Below are positions 33,513 to 43,647 of a stretch of DNA of 64,000 bases, piece after piece. Source of the DNA: Pseudomonas azadiae (GTDB lineage Bacteria; Pseudomonadota; Gammaproteobacteria; Pseudomonadales; Pseudomonadaceae); NCBI RefSeq assembly GCF_019145355.1, contig NZ_JAHSTY010000002.1, forward strand, positions 1,178,001 through 1,242,000, given 5' to 3'. Numbering within the stretch: position 1 is the stretch's first letter; each line of letters starts with the position of its first letter. The translations under genes were made by a program, and so were the position numbers. The notes beneath the pieces are model-generated. The model was not told the origin of the DNA. It did not search any database and saw only the letters and a program-made list of their open reading frames with translations.

Positions 33513-35380
33513 GAGGCGGTGCCTTGTAGGGAGTGGCCGAGGAATTCGGGCTGGAAGTGCAGTTGCACGCGGGTGCCCTGGGGCTCGCGCGGGCTGATGT
33601 CGAGGGCGCCGTGCAGGCTGCGCGCACGCTCGTCCATGATGGTCAGGCCGTGGTGTTCGCGCCTGTCGACGTCGCCGCAAAAGCCGCGGCCGTCGTCCTC
33701 GATGCTCAGGCTGACGGTTTCACCAACCTGGCGCAGTTGCAGCCAGGCATTTTCTGCGTGGGCGTGGCGCAGGCAGTTGGAGAGCGCCTCGCGGGTGATC
33801 TGCAGCACATGGATCTGTTCGCTGGCCGAGAGCTGGAAGGCCAGGGCGTCCACGTGCAGGTGCACCTGGAATTCGCCACGGCGGGAGAACTCTTCGGCGG
33901 TGTCCTGCAACTCATGCACCAGCCCGGCGTCGTGGATCTGCAGGCGGAACGTCGTCAGCAGTTCACGCAGTTGGCGGTAGGCATTGTTGAGACCCTCGCG
34001 CAGTTCGCCCGTGACGGTGGCCAGGGTTTCCACCGGCTCGCCACGGCGGATCAGGGTTTGCATGCGGCTCACTTGCAGCTTCATGTACGACAGCGCCTGG
34101 GCCAGGGAGTCATGCAGTTCGCGGGCGATGATGGTGCGCTCGTCCAGCAGCAACAGGCGGTGGTCCTGTTCGCGCTGGCGCTTGAGGGACAGCGACGTGC
34201 CGATCAGGTTGGCCAGGGCCTGGATTAACTGTTTCTCCCAATCCTGGGGCGCGTGGCCGTCGAGGAAGTGCGCCTTGAGTTCGCCCAGCTCCGTGCCCTG
34301 GTTGCTGATGCTGAACACCTGCGGCGGGGCGGCGTGATGGCGCTCGCACGTTGCGCAATCGCCGATCGCGCAGACGTTGCGGCTGTGCTCGCCGTGCAGC
34401 GCCAGCATTTGCTTGGCTGGCGCCAGGAAATGCCCTTGCAGGCACAGCGACAGGCGCAGGCCCGGCAGGCGTTTCTGGAAGCGCCGGATCAGTTCATCCA
34501 GGCCCTCGGCATTGGCCAGGCGCGTGGCCAGGCTGCGGCTGCTCTGGTAGAGCAATTCAAGGGCCGCGTTGGCTTGCTGCAGGTTGAGGGTCTTGAGCTG
34601 TACCTGGCTTTCCAGGGTGCGGTGCGACGCTTCGATGGTTTCGGCCATGGCGTTGAAGCTCAGTGCGAGTTGGCCCAGCTCGTCCTCGGAACGGTGGTTG
34701 ACCCGGGTCTTGAAGTCGCCGTCGCGAAAACGCCGGGTGGCGTGCACCAGCTCTTCCAGCGGGTTTACCACGCCGTATTGCAGCTCGTACAGGCCGATCA
34801 ACAGGATGATCAAGGTGCTGAACAACGCCAGGCCCTGAATGCCTTGCTGCCAGCCTTGCTTGCGTTCGCTCTGGCGCTGCAACAGGCTGACGAAGTGATT
34901 GAGTTGCTCGACAAACGCCGGCGCGCTCGCCTGGAACAGCGCCGCGTCACCGCGCATCACCGCCGGGCGCAGCTCGTCGTTCCAGCGCTGCTGGATCTGC
35001 TGGTAACTCTGCAACAGGGCACTCTGGGGGCCGTCTTCCAAAACCGCCCTGAGCGACTCGCTGTCCAGACGCCGTTGCAGGCTGTGGCTCACGTCGGCAA
35101 CTTCATCCGGTCGCGCACCGGCGGCGAGTTTCCAACTCAGATGGTAGGTCTCCATGCGCACCGAGCCTGCGGTGTTGATCGCGGCGGCATCGCCCTGGCT
35201 GAACCAGGCAATCAGCCCGGCGCTCAGGGAGCTGGCCAGGGCCAGGATGGCGATGAGGATCACCGCCAGGCCGGCACGGGCGGGCAGGGAGCTGCGCAGC
35301 CAGTCAAGCATGACGGCGTAATCGAAGCGGGCAAGGCAGCGGCATGGTTGCACCTGAAGCGGGAAAGGGGGCTTGAGCAT
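33509..35380 (-). CDS. narX: Nitrate/nitrite sensor kinase NarX
   Basis: A 623-residue membrane sensor kinase. Two membrane segments (about 35-58 and 180-200) bracket a periplasmic domain with the P-box-like stretch NTAGSVRMETYHLS that binds nitrate. A HAMP region (LEELVHATRRFRDGDF) follows, then a central module with a Cys cluster (CAIGDCATCERHH), and the HPK7-type phosphoacceptor His423 in ARELHDSLAQALSYMKLQ. The ATPase domain ends in DDGRGF and HHGLTIMDERA. The start at 35380 follows GGGAAGG; a later ATG at 35311 has no ribosome site. Cotranscribed with narL and divergent from narK1. Confidence 0.93.
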   Translation of the reverse strand: MLKPPFPLQVQPCRCLARFDYAVMLDWLRSSLPARAGLAVILIAILALASSLSAGLIAWFSQGDAAAINTAGSVRMETYHLSWKLAAGARPDEVADVSHSLQRRLDSESLRAVLEDGPQSALLQSYQQIQQRWNDELRPAVMRGDAALFQASAPAFVEQLNHFVSLLQRQSERKQGWQQGIQGLALFSTLIILLIGLYELQYGVVNPLEELVHATRRFRDGDFKTRVNHRSEDELGQLALSFNAMAETIEASHRTLESQVQLKTLNLQQANAALELLYQSSRSLATRLANAEGLDELIRRFQKRLPGLRLSLCLQGHFLAPAKQMLALHGEHSRNVCAIGDCATCERHHAAPPQVFSISNQGTELGELKAHFLDGHAPQDWEKQLIQALANLIGTSLSLKRQREQDHRLLLLDERTIIARELHDSLAQALSYMKLQVSRMQTLIRRGEPVETLATVTGELREGLNNAYRQLRELLTTFRLQIHDAGLVHELQDTAEEFSRRGEFQVHLHVDALAFQLSASEQIHVLQITREALSNCLRHAHAENAWLQLRQVGETVSLSIEDDGRGFCGDVDRREHHGLTIMDERARSLHGALDISPREPQGTRVQLHFQPEFLGHSLQGTAS

Positions 35381-35494
35381 GGCCTTCCCTGGCGCACTAC
35401 CTCTAAAGAATTGCCGGCGAACCCTCCCACGGATAAAAACCGGCGCAACAGATCAATCCATTGATAAATAAAGCTTTTTTTCTGTTGTTGCAGC

Positions 35495-35510
35495 TACCTC
35501 CTTAGAGGTA
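35495..35510. promoter_or_regulatory. NarL 7-2-7 binding site in the narX-narK1 gap
   Basis: TACCTCC-TT-AGAGGTA is a near-ideal pair of inverted TACYNMT heptamers with the 2-base gap of a NarL site. A half-site TACCTCT lies at 35398-35404. Confidence 0.8.
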
Positions 35511-35548
35511 GACGGGACCAGCATAGCCCCATACCCCCCAGGCGGACG

Positions 35549-35562
35549 TTGATCTGGGTCAA
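35549..35562. promoter_or_regulatory. Anr/Dnr box upstream of narK1
   Basis: TTGATCTGGGTCAA matches TTGAT-N4-ATCAA with one change. It lies about 74 bases upstream of narK1 and 39 bases from the NarL site, the usual nar promoter layout. Confidence 0.8.
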
Positions 35563-35622
35563 GTGAGGCGGGGGTCTGGCCCCTAACCTGCGCTCATGGA
35601 ATCACTTTCTGGAGCGCATACC

Positions 35623-36873
35623 GTGACTCAACCCCGTATGAGACAAGGCCTGGTGCTGGGCATGAGCACCCTGGCGTTCACCGTCTGCTTTATGGTGTGG
35701 ATGATGTTCGCCGTGCTCGGCGTACCGATCAAAGACCTGCTGCAACTCAACGAAACCCAGTTCGGCCTGCTTGCGGCCACCCCGGTATTGACCGGTTCCC
35801 TGGTGCGCCTGCCGCTGGGCCTGCTCACGGACCGCTTCGGCGGGCGCATCGTGTTTTTCCTGCTGATGCTCGCCTGTGTACTGCCGCTGTACCTGATCAC
35901 CTACGCCACCGCCTATTGGCAGTTCCTGGTGCTGGGCCTGTTTGTCGGCCTGGCCGGCGGCTCGTTCTCGGTGGGCATCGCCTACGTCGCCAAGTGGTTC
36001 GACAAAGACAACCAGGGCTTTGCCATGGGCGTGTTCGGCGCCGGCAACGCGGGGGCGGCCGTCACCAAATTCCTCGCGCCGGCGCTGATTGCCCTGGGTA
36101 CCTGGCACCTGGTGCCCAAGGTGTTTGGCGCGATCCTGTTTATCACCGCGCTGCTGTTCTGGTTTCTCACCAGCGAGAACAAGGCGCACCGCAGTGCCGG
36201 CGGCGCGACCCTGCGCCAGCAACTGGTGTGCCTGAAGGACCCGGCCGTGTGGCGCTACTGCCAGTACTACTCGATTGTGTTCGGCGGCTACGTCGCGCTG
36301 GCCTTGTGGATGACCAAGTACTACGTGCAGGAATACGGCTTCAGCCTGCAAAGCGCCGCGCTGCTGGCTGCGTGTTTCTCGCTGCCCGGCGGCGTGCTGC
36401 GCGCGGTCGGCGGCTGGATGTCCGACCGCTGGGGCGCGCAGAGCGTGACCTGGTGGGTGTTGTGGGTGAGCTGGATCTGCCTGTTCCTGCTCAGCTATCC
36501 GCAAACCCAGCTGCAAATCACCACCGTCAACGGCCCCCTCGATTTCCATATCGGCCTCAATGCCACGCTGTTCACCGTGCTGCTGTTTGTGATGGGCATC
36601 GCCTTCGCGTTCGGCAAGGCCTCGGTGTTCAAGTACATCGCCAATGACTACCCGCAAAACATGGGCGCGGTGTCCGGCATCGTCGGCCTGGCCGGTGGCC
36701 TGGGCGGCTTTGTGCTGCCGATCCTGTTCGGCGCCCTGGTGGACCTCACCGGCGTGCGCTCGTCCTGCTTCATGTTGATGTACGGCGTGGTCTGGGTCTC
36801 CCTGACCTGGATGTACCTCAGCGAAATCCGCAAACAGCCGTTGCTCGGCAAACAAGCTCTCCAAGGAGAATGA
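35623..36873 (+). CDS. narK1: NarK1-type nitrate transporter (MFS)
   Basis: A 416-residue MFS transporter with 12 hydrophobic segments. LPLGLLTDRFGGR is the MFS loop 2-3 motif; GLAGGSFSVGIAYVAKWF and GIVGLAGGLGGFVLP are the two nitrate-signature regions of the NNP family. NarK1-type members act as nitrate/proton symporters. I chose the GTG at 35623 because GGAG precedes it by 8 bases; an upstream ATG at 35596 would add nine residues without a ribosome site. It begins the narK1K2GHJI operon. Confidence 0.92.
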   Translation: MTQPRMRQGLVLGMSTLAFTVCFMVWMMFAVLGVPIKDLLQLNETQFGLLAATPVLTGSLVRLPLGLLTDRFGGRIVFFLLMLACVLPLYLITYATAYWQFLVLGLFVGLAGGSFSVGIAYVAKWFDKDNQGFAMGVFGAGNAGAAVTKFLAPALIALGTWHLVPKVFGAILFITALLFWFLTSENKAHRSAGGATLRQQLVCLKDPAVWRYCQYYSIVFGGYVALALWMTKYYVQEYGFSLQSAALLAACFSLPGGVLRAVGGWMSDRWGAQSVTWWVLWVSWICLFLLSYPQTQLQITTVNGPLDFHIGLNATLFTVLLFVMGIAFAFGKASVFKYIANDYPQNMGAVSGIVGLAGGLGGFVLPILFGALVDLTGVRSSCFMLMYGVVWVSLTWMYLSEIRKQPLLGKQALQGE

Positions 36874-36875
36874 TC

Positions 36876-38273
36876 ATGTCCATCGCGCAAAAGCCCGCTA
36901 CGGGCCCGGTGATCCATGAGTGGCGCCCCGAAGACCCGGCGTTCTGGGGCGCCAGCGGCAAGAAGACCGCCACCCGTAACCTGTGGATCTCGATCCCCGC
37001 GCTGTTGCTGGCCTTTGCCGTGTGGATGGTGTGGAGCACGGTGATCGTGCGCCTCAACGCCATCGGCTTCAGCTTTACCACCGACCAACTGTTCTGGCTG
37101 GCCGCGCTGCCGGGTTTGTCCGGCGCCACCTTGCGCGTGTTCTATTCGTTCATGGTGCCGATCTTCGGCGGGCGCCGCTGGACCGCCCTGAGCACCGCCT
37201 CCTTGCTGCTGCCGGCGCTGTGGATGGGCTTTGCGGTGCAGGATCCGGGCACGCCCTACAGCGTGTTCGTGCTGATCGCCTTGCTCTGCGGTTTTGGCGG
37301 CGGCAACTTCGCCTCGAGCATGTCCAACATCAGCTTTTTCTACCCCAAGGCCCAGCAGGGCACCGCCCTGGGCTTGAATGCCGGCCTGGGTAACCTGGGC
37401 GTGTCGGTGATGCAGTTCTGCGTGCCGCTGGTGATCACCTTCGGGGTGTTCGGCCTGGTGGGCGGCCAGCCGCAAACCCTGGCGGACGGCAGCCAACTGT
37501 GGCTGCAGAACGCCGGGTTCATCTGGGTGCCGTTCATCCTCGCCGTCACCGTGGCGGCCTGGTTCGGCATGAATGACTTGTCCAGCGCTCGCGCCTCGTT
37601 CAGCGACCAGGCGGTGATTTTCAAGCGCAAGCACAACTGGCTGATGTGCTGGCTGTACCTGGCCACCTTTGGTTCGTTCATTGGCTTTTCGGCGGCATTC
37701 CCGCTGCTGATCAAGACCTCATTCCCGGAAGTGGTGGCGCTGAAATTCGCCTTCCTCGGCCCGCTGGTCGGTGCACTGGTTCGCCCTCTGGGCGGCTGGC
37801 TGGCGGACAAGCTGGGCGGTGCGCGGGTGACCCTGTGGAACTTCGTGCTGATGATCGTGATGGTGTTCGGCGTGCTGCACTTTTTGCCGCAGAACGGGCA
37901 GGGCGGCAGCTTCTACGGCTTCCTCGGGATGTTCATGCTGCTGTTCATCACCACGGGCGTGGGCAACGGTTCCACCTTCCGCATGATCCCGGTGATCTTC
38001 CGTACCCAGCACGAGAAAGCCAGCGCCGGCAAACCGGCTGCCGAGCGCGAGCAGGCGCTGCGCAACGCCGGCAAGGAATCCGCCGCCGTGCTGGGTTTCA
38101 GCTCGGCCATGGGCGCGTTCGGCGCGTTCTTCATTCCCAAGTCCTTCGGCACGTCCATGGCCGCCACCGGCAGCCCGGCCATGGCGTTCTACCTGTTTGT
38201 CGGTTTCTACCTGAGCTGCATCGTCGTGACCTGGTGGTGGTACGCCCGCAAAGGCTGCGCCACACCCTGCTAG
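36876..38273 (+). CDS. narK2: NarK2-type nitrate/nitrite transporter (MFS)
   Basis: A 465-residue MFS protein with 12 hydrophobic segments and a long hydrophilic start (about 45 residues). GFGGGNFASSMSNISFFYPKAQQG and SSAMGAFGAFFIPKSFG are the two nitrate-signature regions; PLVGALVRPLGGWLADKLGGAR is the central MFS loop. NarK2-type proteins exchange nitrate for nitrite. The start at 36876 has AAGGAG at 8 bases and lies 2 bases past narK1; an ATG at 36870 is too close to that site. Confidence 0.93.
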   Translation: MSIAQKPATGPVIHEWRPEDPAFWGASGKKTATRNLWISIPALLLAFAVWMVWSTVIVRLNAIGFSFTTDQLFWLAALPGLSGATLRVFYSFMVPIFGGRRWTALSTASLLLPALWMGFAVQDPGTPYSVFVLIALLCGFGGGNFASSMSNISFFYPKAQQGTALGLNAGLGNLGVSVMQFCVPLVITFGVFGLVGGQPQTLADGSQLWLQNAGFIWVPFILAVTVAAWFGMNDLSSARASFSDQAVIFKRKHNWLMCWLYLATFGSFIGFSAAFPLLIKTSFPEVVALKFAFLGPLVGALVRPLGGWLADKLGGARVTLWNFVLMIVMVFGVLHFLPQNGQGGSFYGFLGMFMLLFITTGVGNGSTFRMIPVIFRTQHEKASAGKPAAEREQALRNAGKESAAVLGFSSAMGAFGAFFIPKSFGTSMAATGSPAMAFYLFVGFYLSCIVVTWWWYARKGCATPC

Positions 38274-38330
38274 TCCGACCCGAATTCGCGGGGCAACGCA
38301 CCCCACGGCACGCCTGATGAGGAAAGCATC

Positions 38331-41300
38331 ATGAGTCACTTACTGGATCAACTGCGGTTCTTCAACCGCAAGCAAAACGAGTTCTCCGACGGCCACGGCG
38401 AGACCCGCAAAGAGTCCCGCGACTGGGAGAACGTCTACCGTTCGCGCTGGCAGTACGACAAGATCGTGCGCTCCACCCACGGGGTGAACTGCACCGGTTC
38501 CTGCTCCTGGAAGATCTACGTGAAGAACGGCCTGATCACCTGGGAAACCCAGCAGACCGACTACCCGCGCACCCGCAACGACCTGCCCAACCACGAACCG
38601 CGTGGCTGCCCGCGCGGTGCCAGCTACAGCTGGTACATCTACAGCGCCAACCGGCTCAAGTACCCGAAGATCCGCAAGCCGCTGCTCAAGCTCTGGCGTG
38701 AAGCGCGCCTGACGCTGGCACCGGTGGAGGCCTGGGCGAGCATTGTCGAGGACAAGGTCAAAGCCGACGCCTATAAGAGCAAGCGTGGTATGGGCGGTTT
38801 CATTCGCTCCAACTGGGAGGAGGTGAATGAGATCATCGCCGCCTCCAACGTCTACACCATCAAGCAATACGGCCCGGACCGCATCGTCGGCTTCTCGCCG
38901 ATCCCGGCCATGTCCATGGTCAGCTACGCGGCGGGTTCGCGTTACCTGTCACTGATCGGCGGCGTGTGCCTGAGTTTCTACGACTGGTACTGCGACCTGC
39001 CGCCGGCCTCGCCGATGGTGTGGGGCGAGCAGACCGACGTGCCGGAATCGGCCGACTGGTACAACTCCAACTACATCATTGCCTGGGGCTCCAACGTCCC
39101 GCAGACCCGTACCCCGGATGCGCACTTCTTCACCGAGGTGCGCTACAAGGGCACCAAGACCGTGGCCATCACCCCCGACTACTCGGAAGTGGCCAAGCTC
39201 ACCGACCTGTGGCTCAACCCCAAGCAGGGCACCGACGCCGCGTTGGCCCAGGCGTTCAACCACGTGATCTTCAAGGAATTTCACCTGGATAAACCGAGCG
39301 CGTATTTCACCGACTACGCCAAGCGCTTTACCGACTTGCCGGTGCTGGTGATGCTCAAGCCCATGAGCGGTTTTGCGCCCGGCGCCGGTTTCCAGCCGGA
39401 CCGCTTCCTGCGGGCCTCGGACCTTACCGGCAACCTCGGCCAGGACAACAACCCGGAATGGAAAACCATCGCTCTCGACGAAAGTGGCGAGCTGGTTTCC
39501 CCGCAAGGCTCCATCGGCTACCGCTGGGGCGAGAAGGGCAAGTGGAACATTCTGGCCAAAGAAGGCGGTGAAGGCCGCGCCATCGACCTCAAGCTCAGCC
39601 TGATCGGTGACGACGTCGCCGAAGTGGCCTTCCCGTATTTTGCCGGCGAAGCCCACGAGCACTTCCAGCACGTGGCCGGCGATGCCGTGCAGTTCCGCCG
39701 CGTGCCGGTGCACAGCGTGACCCTGGCCGACGGCAGCGTGGCCAAGGTCGCCACGGTGTTCGACTTGTCCGCCGCCAACCTGGCCATCGACCGTGGCCTG
39801 GGCGGGCTCAATGTGGCCAAGGACTACGACGACGCCAGCGTGCCCGGTACCCCGGCGTGGCAGGAAGCGATCACCGGCGTCAGCCGCGAGAAAGCCATCC
39901 AGATCGCCCGCGAGTTCGCCGACAACGCCGACAAGACCCGTGGGCGCTCGATGATCATCGTCGGCGCGGCGATGAACCACTGGTATCACATGGACATGAA
40001 CTACCGCGGGCTGATCAACATGCTCATGCTTTGCGGTTGCGTCGGCCAGACCGGCGGCGGCTGGGCCCACTATGTCGGCCAGGAAAAACTGCGTCCGCAA
40101 TGCGGCTGGCTGCCCCTGGCGTTCGGCCTGGACTGGAACCGTCCGCCACGCCAGATGAATGGCACCAGCTTCTTCTACGGCCACAGCTCGCAGTGGCGCC
40201 ACGAGAAGATGAACATGCACGACGTGCTCTCACCCCTGGCCGACAAGTCCCAGTTCCCCACCCACGCCCTGGATTACAACATCCGCGCCGAACGCGCCGG
40301 CTGGTTGCCCAGCGCGCCGCAACTCAACACCAACCCGCTGCGTATCTGCCGTGATGCCGCAGCGGCGGGCATGGACCCCAAAGACTACGTGGTCAAGTCC
40401 TGGCAGGACGGCACCTTGCGCTTCGCCTGCGAGCAACCGGACAGCCCGGTGAACTTCCCGCGCAACATGTTCATCTGGCGGTCCAACCTGCTCGGCTCGT
40501 CGGGCAAGGGCCATGAGTACATGCTCAAGTACCTGTTGGGCACCAAGAACGGCGTGATGAACGAAGACATCGGCTTTGGCGGCGAAAGCAAGCCCACCGA
40601 AGCCGAGTGGGTCGACGACGGCGCCATCGGCAAGCTCGACCTGGTGACCACTCTGGACTTCCGCATGTCGTCCACCTGCGTGTATTCCGACATCGTCTTG
40701 CCGACCGCCACCTGGTACGAAAAAGACGACATGAACACCTCGGACATGCACCCGTTCATCCACCCGTTGTCGGCGGCCATCGACCCTGCGTGGGAATCGC
40801 GTTCCGACTGGGAAATCTACAAGGGCATCGCCAAGGCGTTCTCGGCCATGTCGGTCGGCCACCTGGGCGTCGAGCAAGACCTGGTCACGGTCCCGCTGAT
40901 GCACGACAGCGTCGGCGAGCTGGCCCAGCCGTTCGGCGGCACCGATTGGAAAAGCGCAGGCGTGGCACCGGTACCGGGCAAGAACGCACCGAACATGGCG
41001 GTGGTGGAGCGCGACTACCCGAACATCTACAAGAAATTCACCTCGCTGGGCCCGATGCTGGAAAAACTCGGCAACGGCGGCAAGGGCATCAACTGGAACA
41101 CCGATGAAGAAGTCCAGTTCCTGGGTGAGCTGAACCATCACGAAGGCGACGCCGGCATCAGCCACGGCCGGCCGAAGATCGATACGGCGATCGATGCGGC
41201 CGAAGTCATTCTTTCCCTGGCCCCGGAAACCAACGGCAAGGTCGCGCTGAAAGCCTGGGCGGCGCTGTCGCAATTCACCGGCATCGACCACAGCCACCTG

Positions 41301-42104
41301 GCGATCTCCAAGGCGCATGAAGCCATTCGCTTTCGCGACATCCAGGCGCAGCCGCGCAAGATCATCTCCAGCCCCACCTGGTCGGGCCTTGAGGATGAAC
41401 ACGTGAGCTACAACGCCGGCTACACCAACGTCCATGAAAACATCCCATGGCGCACCATCACCGGCCGTCAGCAGTTCTACCAGGACCACCCGTGGATGCA
41501 GGCGTTCGGCGAGCAATTGATGAGTTACCGCCCACCGGTCAACACCCGCACCATCGAAGGCGTGAAGGGCAAGCGTAGCAACGGCGAGACCGAGATCGTG
41601 CTGAACTGGATCACCCCGCACCAGAAATGGGGCATCCACAGCACCTACAGCGACAACCTGCTGATGCTCACCCTGAGCCGTGGCGGCCCGATTGTGTGGC
41701 TTTCGGAAATCGACGCCAAGCGTGCGGGCATCGAAGACAACGACTGGATCGAATGCTTCAACGTCAACGGCGCGCTGACCGCCCGTGCGGTGGTCAGCCA
41801 GCGCGTCAAGGAAGGCATGGTGATGATGTACCACGCCCAGGAACGCATCGTGAACGTGCCCGGTTCGGAAACCACCAAGACCCGGGGCGGCCACCACAAC
41901 TCGGTGACCCGCGTGGTGCTCAAGCCCACCCACATGATCGGCGGCTATGCCCAGCAGGCCTACGGCTTCAACTACTACGGCACGGTCGGGTGCAACCGCG
42001 ATGAATTCGTTGTGGTGCGCAAGATGGCCAAGGTCGACTGGCTCGATGGCTCCAGCGGCGATGACCTGCCACGCCCATTGCCGACCGATATCGAGGAGAA
42101 CTGA
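38331..42104 (+). CDS. narG: Respiratory nitrate reductase, catalytic subunit NarG
   Basis: A 1257-residue molybdo-bis-MGD enzyme, normal length. The FS0 [4Fe-4S] ligands, including a His, are in HGVNCTGSCSW, with a further Cys in PRGCPRGASYSWY. The molybdenum-coordinating Asp is in YDWYCDLPPASP. The protein has no Tat signal, although it starts with a short leader-like stretch, and it works on the cytoplasmic side of the membrane with NarH and NarI. The start follows GAGGAAAG. It is separated by 1 base from narH. Confidence 0.97.
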   Translation: MSHLLDQLRFFNRKQNEFSDGHGETRKESRDWENVYRSRWQYDKIVRSTHGVNCTGSCSWKIYVKNGLITWETQQTDYPRTRNDLPNHEPRGCPRGASYSWYIYSANRLKYPKIRKPLLKLWREARLTLAPVEAWASIVEDKVKADAYKSKRGMGGFIRSNWEEVNEIIAASNVYTIKQYGPDRIVGFSPIPAMSMVSYAAGSRYLSLIGGVCLSFYDWYCDLPPASPMVWGEQTDVPESADWYNSNYIIAWGSNVPQTRTPDAHFFTEVRYKGTKTVAITPDYSEVAKLTDLWLNPKQGTDAALAQAFNHVIFKEFHLDKPSAYFTDYAKRFTDLPVLVMLKPMSGFAPGAGFQPDRFLRASDLTGNLGQDNNPEWKTIALDESGELVSPQGSIGYRWGEKGKWNILAKEGGEGRAIDLKLSLIGDDVAEVAFPYFAGEAHEHFQHVAGDAVQFRRVPVHSVTLADGSVAKVATVFDLSAANLAIDRGLGGLNVAKDYDDASVPGTPAWQEAITGVSREKAIQIAREFADNADKTRGRSMIIVGAAMNHWYHMDMNYRGLINMLMLCGCVGQTGGGWAHYVGQEKLRPQCGWLPLAFGLDWNRPPRQMNGTSFFYGHSSQWRHEKMNMHDVLSPLADKSQFPTHALDYNIRAERAGWLPSAPQLNTNPLRICRDAAAAGMDPKDYVVKSWQDGTLRFACEQPDSPVNFPRNMFIWRSNLLGSSGKGHEYMLKYLLGTKNGVMNEDIGFGGESKPTEAEWVDDGAIGKLDLVTTLDFRMSSTCVYSDIVLPTATWYEKDDMNTSDMHPFIHPLSAAIDPAWESRSDWEIYKGIAKAFSAMSVGHLGVEQDLVTVPLMHDSVGELAQPFGGTDWKSAGVAPVPGKNAPNMAVVERDYPNIYKKFTSLGPMLEKLGNGGKGINWNTDEEVQFLGELNHHEGDAGISHGRPKIDTAIDAAEVILSLAPETNGKVALKAWAALSQFTGIDHSHLAISKAHEAIRFRDIQAQPRKIISSPTWSGLEDEHVSYNAGYTNVHENIPWRTITGRQQFYQDHPWMQAFGEQLMSYRPPVNTRTIEGVKGKRSNGETEIVLNWITPHQKWGIHSTYSDNLLMLTLSRGGPIVWLSEIDAKRAGIEDNDWIECFNVNGALTARAVVSQRVKEGMVMMYHAQERIVNVPGSETTKTRGGHHNSVTRVVLKPTHMIGGYAQQAYGFNYYGTVGCNRDEFVVVRKMAKVDWLDGSSGDDLPRPLPTDIEEN

Positions 42105-42105
42105 G

Positions 42106-43644
42106 ATGAAGATTCGCTCACAGATCGGCATGGTGCTGAACCTGGACAAATGCATCGGCTGTCACACCTGCTCGATCACTTGCAAGAACGTGTGGACCAG
42201 CCGCGAAGGCATGGAATACGCCTGGTTCAACAACGTCGAGTCCAAGCCCGGCATCGGCTACCCCAAGGAATGGGAAAACCAGGACAAGTGGAAGGGCGGC
42301 TGGGTGCGCAACGCCAACGGCAGCATCAACCCACGCATCGGCGGCAAGTTCCGCGTGCTGGCCAACATCTTCGCCAACCCGGACCTGCCGAGCCTGGACG
42401 ACTATTACGAGCCGTTCGACTTCGACTACCAGCACCTGCACACCGCGCCCCTGGGCGAGCACCAACCCACTGCGCGCCCGCGTTCGCTGGTGTCGGGCAA
42501 GCGCATGCAGAAGATCGAGTGGGGCCCCAACTGGGAAGAAATCCTCGGCACCGAGTTTGCCAAGCGCCGCAAGGACAAGAACTTCGACCAGATCCAGGCC
42601 GACATCTACGGTGAGTACGAAAACACCTTCATGATGTACCTGCCGCGCCTGTGTGAGCACTGCCTCAACCCGGCGTGCGCGGCATCGTGCCCCAGTGGCG
42701 CGATCTACAAGCGTGAAGAAGACGGCATCGTGCTGATCGACCAGGAAAAATGCCGTGGCTGGCGCATGTGCATCAGCGGCTGCCCGTACAAGAAAATCTA
42801 CTTCAACTGGAAGAGCGGCAAGTCCGAGAAGTGCATCTTCTGCTACCCGCGTATCGAAGCCGGCATGCCCACCGTGTGCGCCGAAACCTGCGTCGGCCGG
42901 ATTCGTTATCTCGGCGTGTTGCTGTACGACGCCGACCGTATCAGCGAAGTGGCCAGCACCGCCAACGAACATGACTTGTACGAGAAGCAACTGGAGATTT
43001 TCCTCGACCCCAATGACCCGGCGGTGATCCGCCAGGCCCTGGCCGATGGCGTGCCGCAGTCGGTGATCGACTCGGCCCAGCGCTCGCCGGTCTACAAGAT
43101 GGCCGTGGACTGGAAACTCGCGCTGCCTCTGCACCCGGAATACCGCACCTTGCCGATGGTCTGGTACGTGCCGCCACTGTCGCCGATCCAGAACGCCGCA
43201 GCCGCCGGTACCGTGGGCATGAACGGCGTGATCCCGGACGTCGACAGCCTGCGCATTCCGCTGCGTTACCTGGCGAACATGCTCACCGCCGGCGATGAAA
43301 AACCGGTCAAGCGTGCGCTTAAACGTCTATTGGCGATGCGGGCCTTCAAGCGTTCCCAGCAAGTGGACGGCGTCGAAGACCTGCAAGTGCTCGAAGACGT
43401 CGGCCTGAGCGTGGCCCAGGTGGAAGAGATGTACCGCTACCTGGCCATCGCCAACTACGAAGACCGTTTTGTGGTGCCCAGCGCCCACCGTGAAGACGCC
43501 ATGAGCGACGCGTTTGCCGAACGCTCCGGCTGTGGTTTCAGCTTTGGCAGCGGCTGCAGTGGCAGTTCCGACACCAACATGTTCGGCGCCAAGAAGGCCA
43601 ATCGCCGCGACGTGCTCAAAACTGTACAGATCTGGGAGGACTGA
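42106..43644 (+). CDS. narH: Respiratory nitrate reductase, iron-sulphur subunit NarH
   Basis: A 512-residue electron-transfer subunit with four Fe-S clusters. Cys groups are visible in order: CIGCHTCSITC near residue 16, CEHCLNPACAASCP near 184, CRGWRMCISGCPY near 217 and CIFCYPRIEAG...CAETCVG near 244. The Trp in CRGWRMC replaces a Cys, giving the 3Fe-4S cluster seen in all NarH. The C-terminus has a Cys/Gly/Ser-rich tail. It receives electrons from NarI and passes them to NarG. Confidence 0.97.
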   Translation: MKIRSQIGMVLNLDKCIGCHTCSITCKNVWTSREGMEYAWFNNVESKPGIGYPKEWENQDKWKGGWVRNANGSINPRIGGKFRVLANIFANPDLPSLDDYYEPFDFDYQHLHTAPLGEHQPTARPRSLVSGKRMQKIEWGPNWEEILGTEFAKRRKDKNFDQIQADIYGEYENTFMMYLPRLCEHCLNPACAASCPSGAIYKREEDGIVLIDQEKCRGWRMCISGCPYKKIYFNWKSGKSEKCIFCYPRIEAGMPTVCAETCVGRIRYLGVLLYDADRISEVASTANEHDLYEKQLEIFLDPNDPAVIRQALADGVPQSVIDSAQRSPVYKMAVDWKLALPLHPEYRTLPMVWYVPPLSPIQNAAAAGTVGMNGVIPDVDSLRIPLRYLANMLTAGDEKPVKRALKRLLAMRAFKRSQQVDGVEDLQVLEDVGLSVAQVEEMYRYLAIANYEDRFVVPSAHREDAMSDAFAERSGCGFSFGSGCSGSSDTNMFGAKKANRRDVLKTVQIWED

Positions 43645-43647
43645 GCC

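Noticed and set aside
40230..42155. Minus-strand frame of 641 codons opposite narG
   Set aside because: narG is certain; the frame is open because of codon bias and has no family features.
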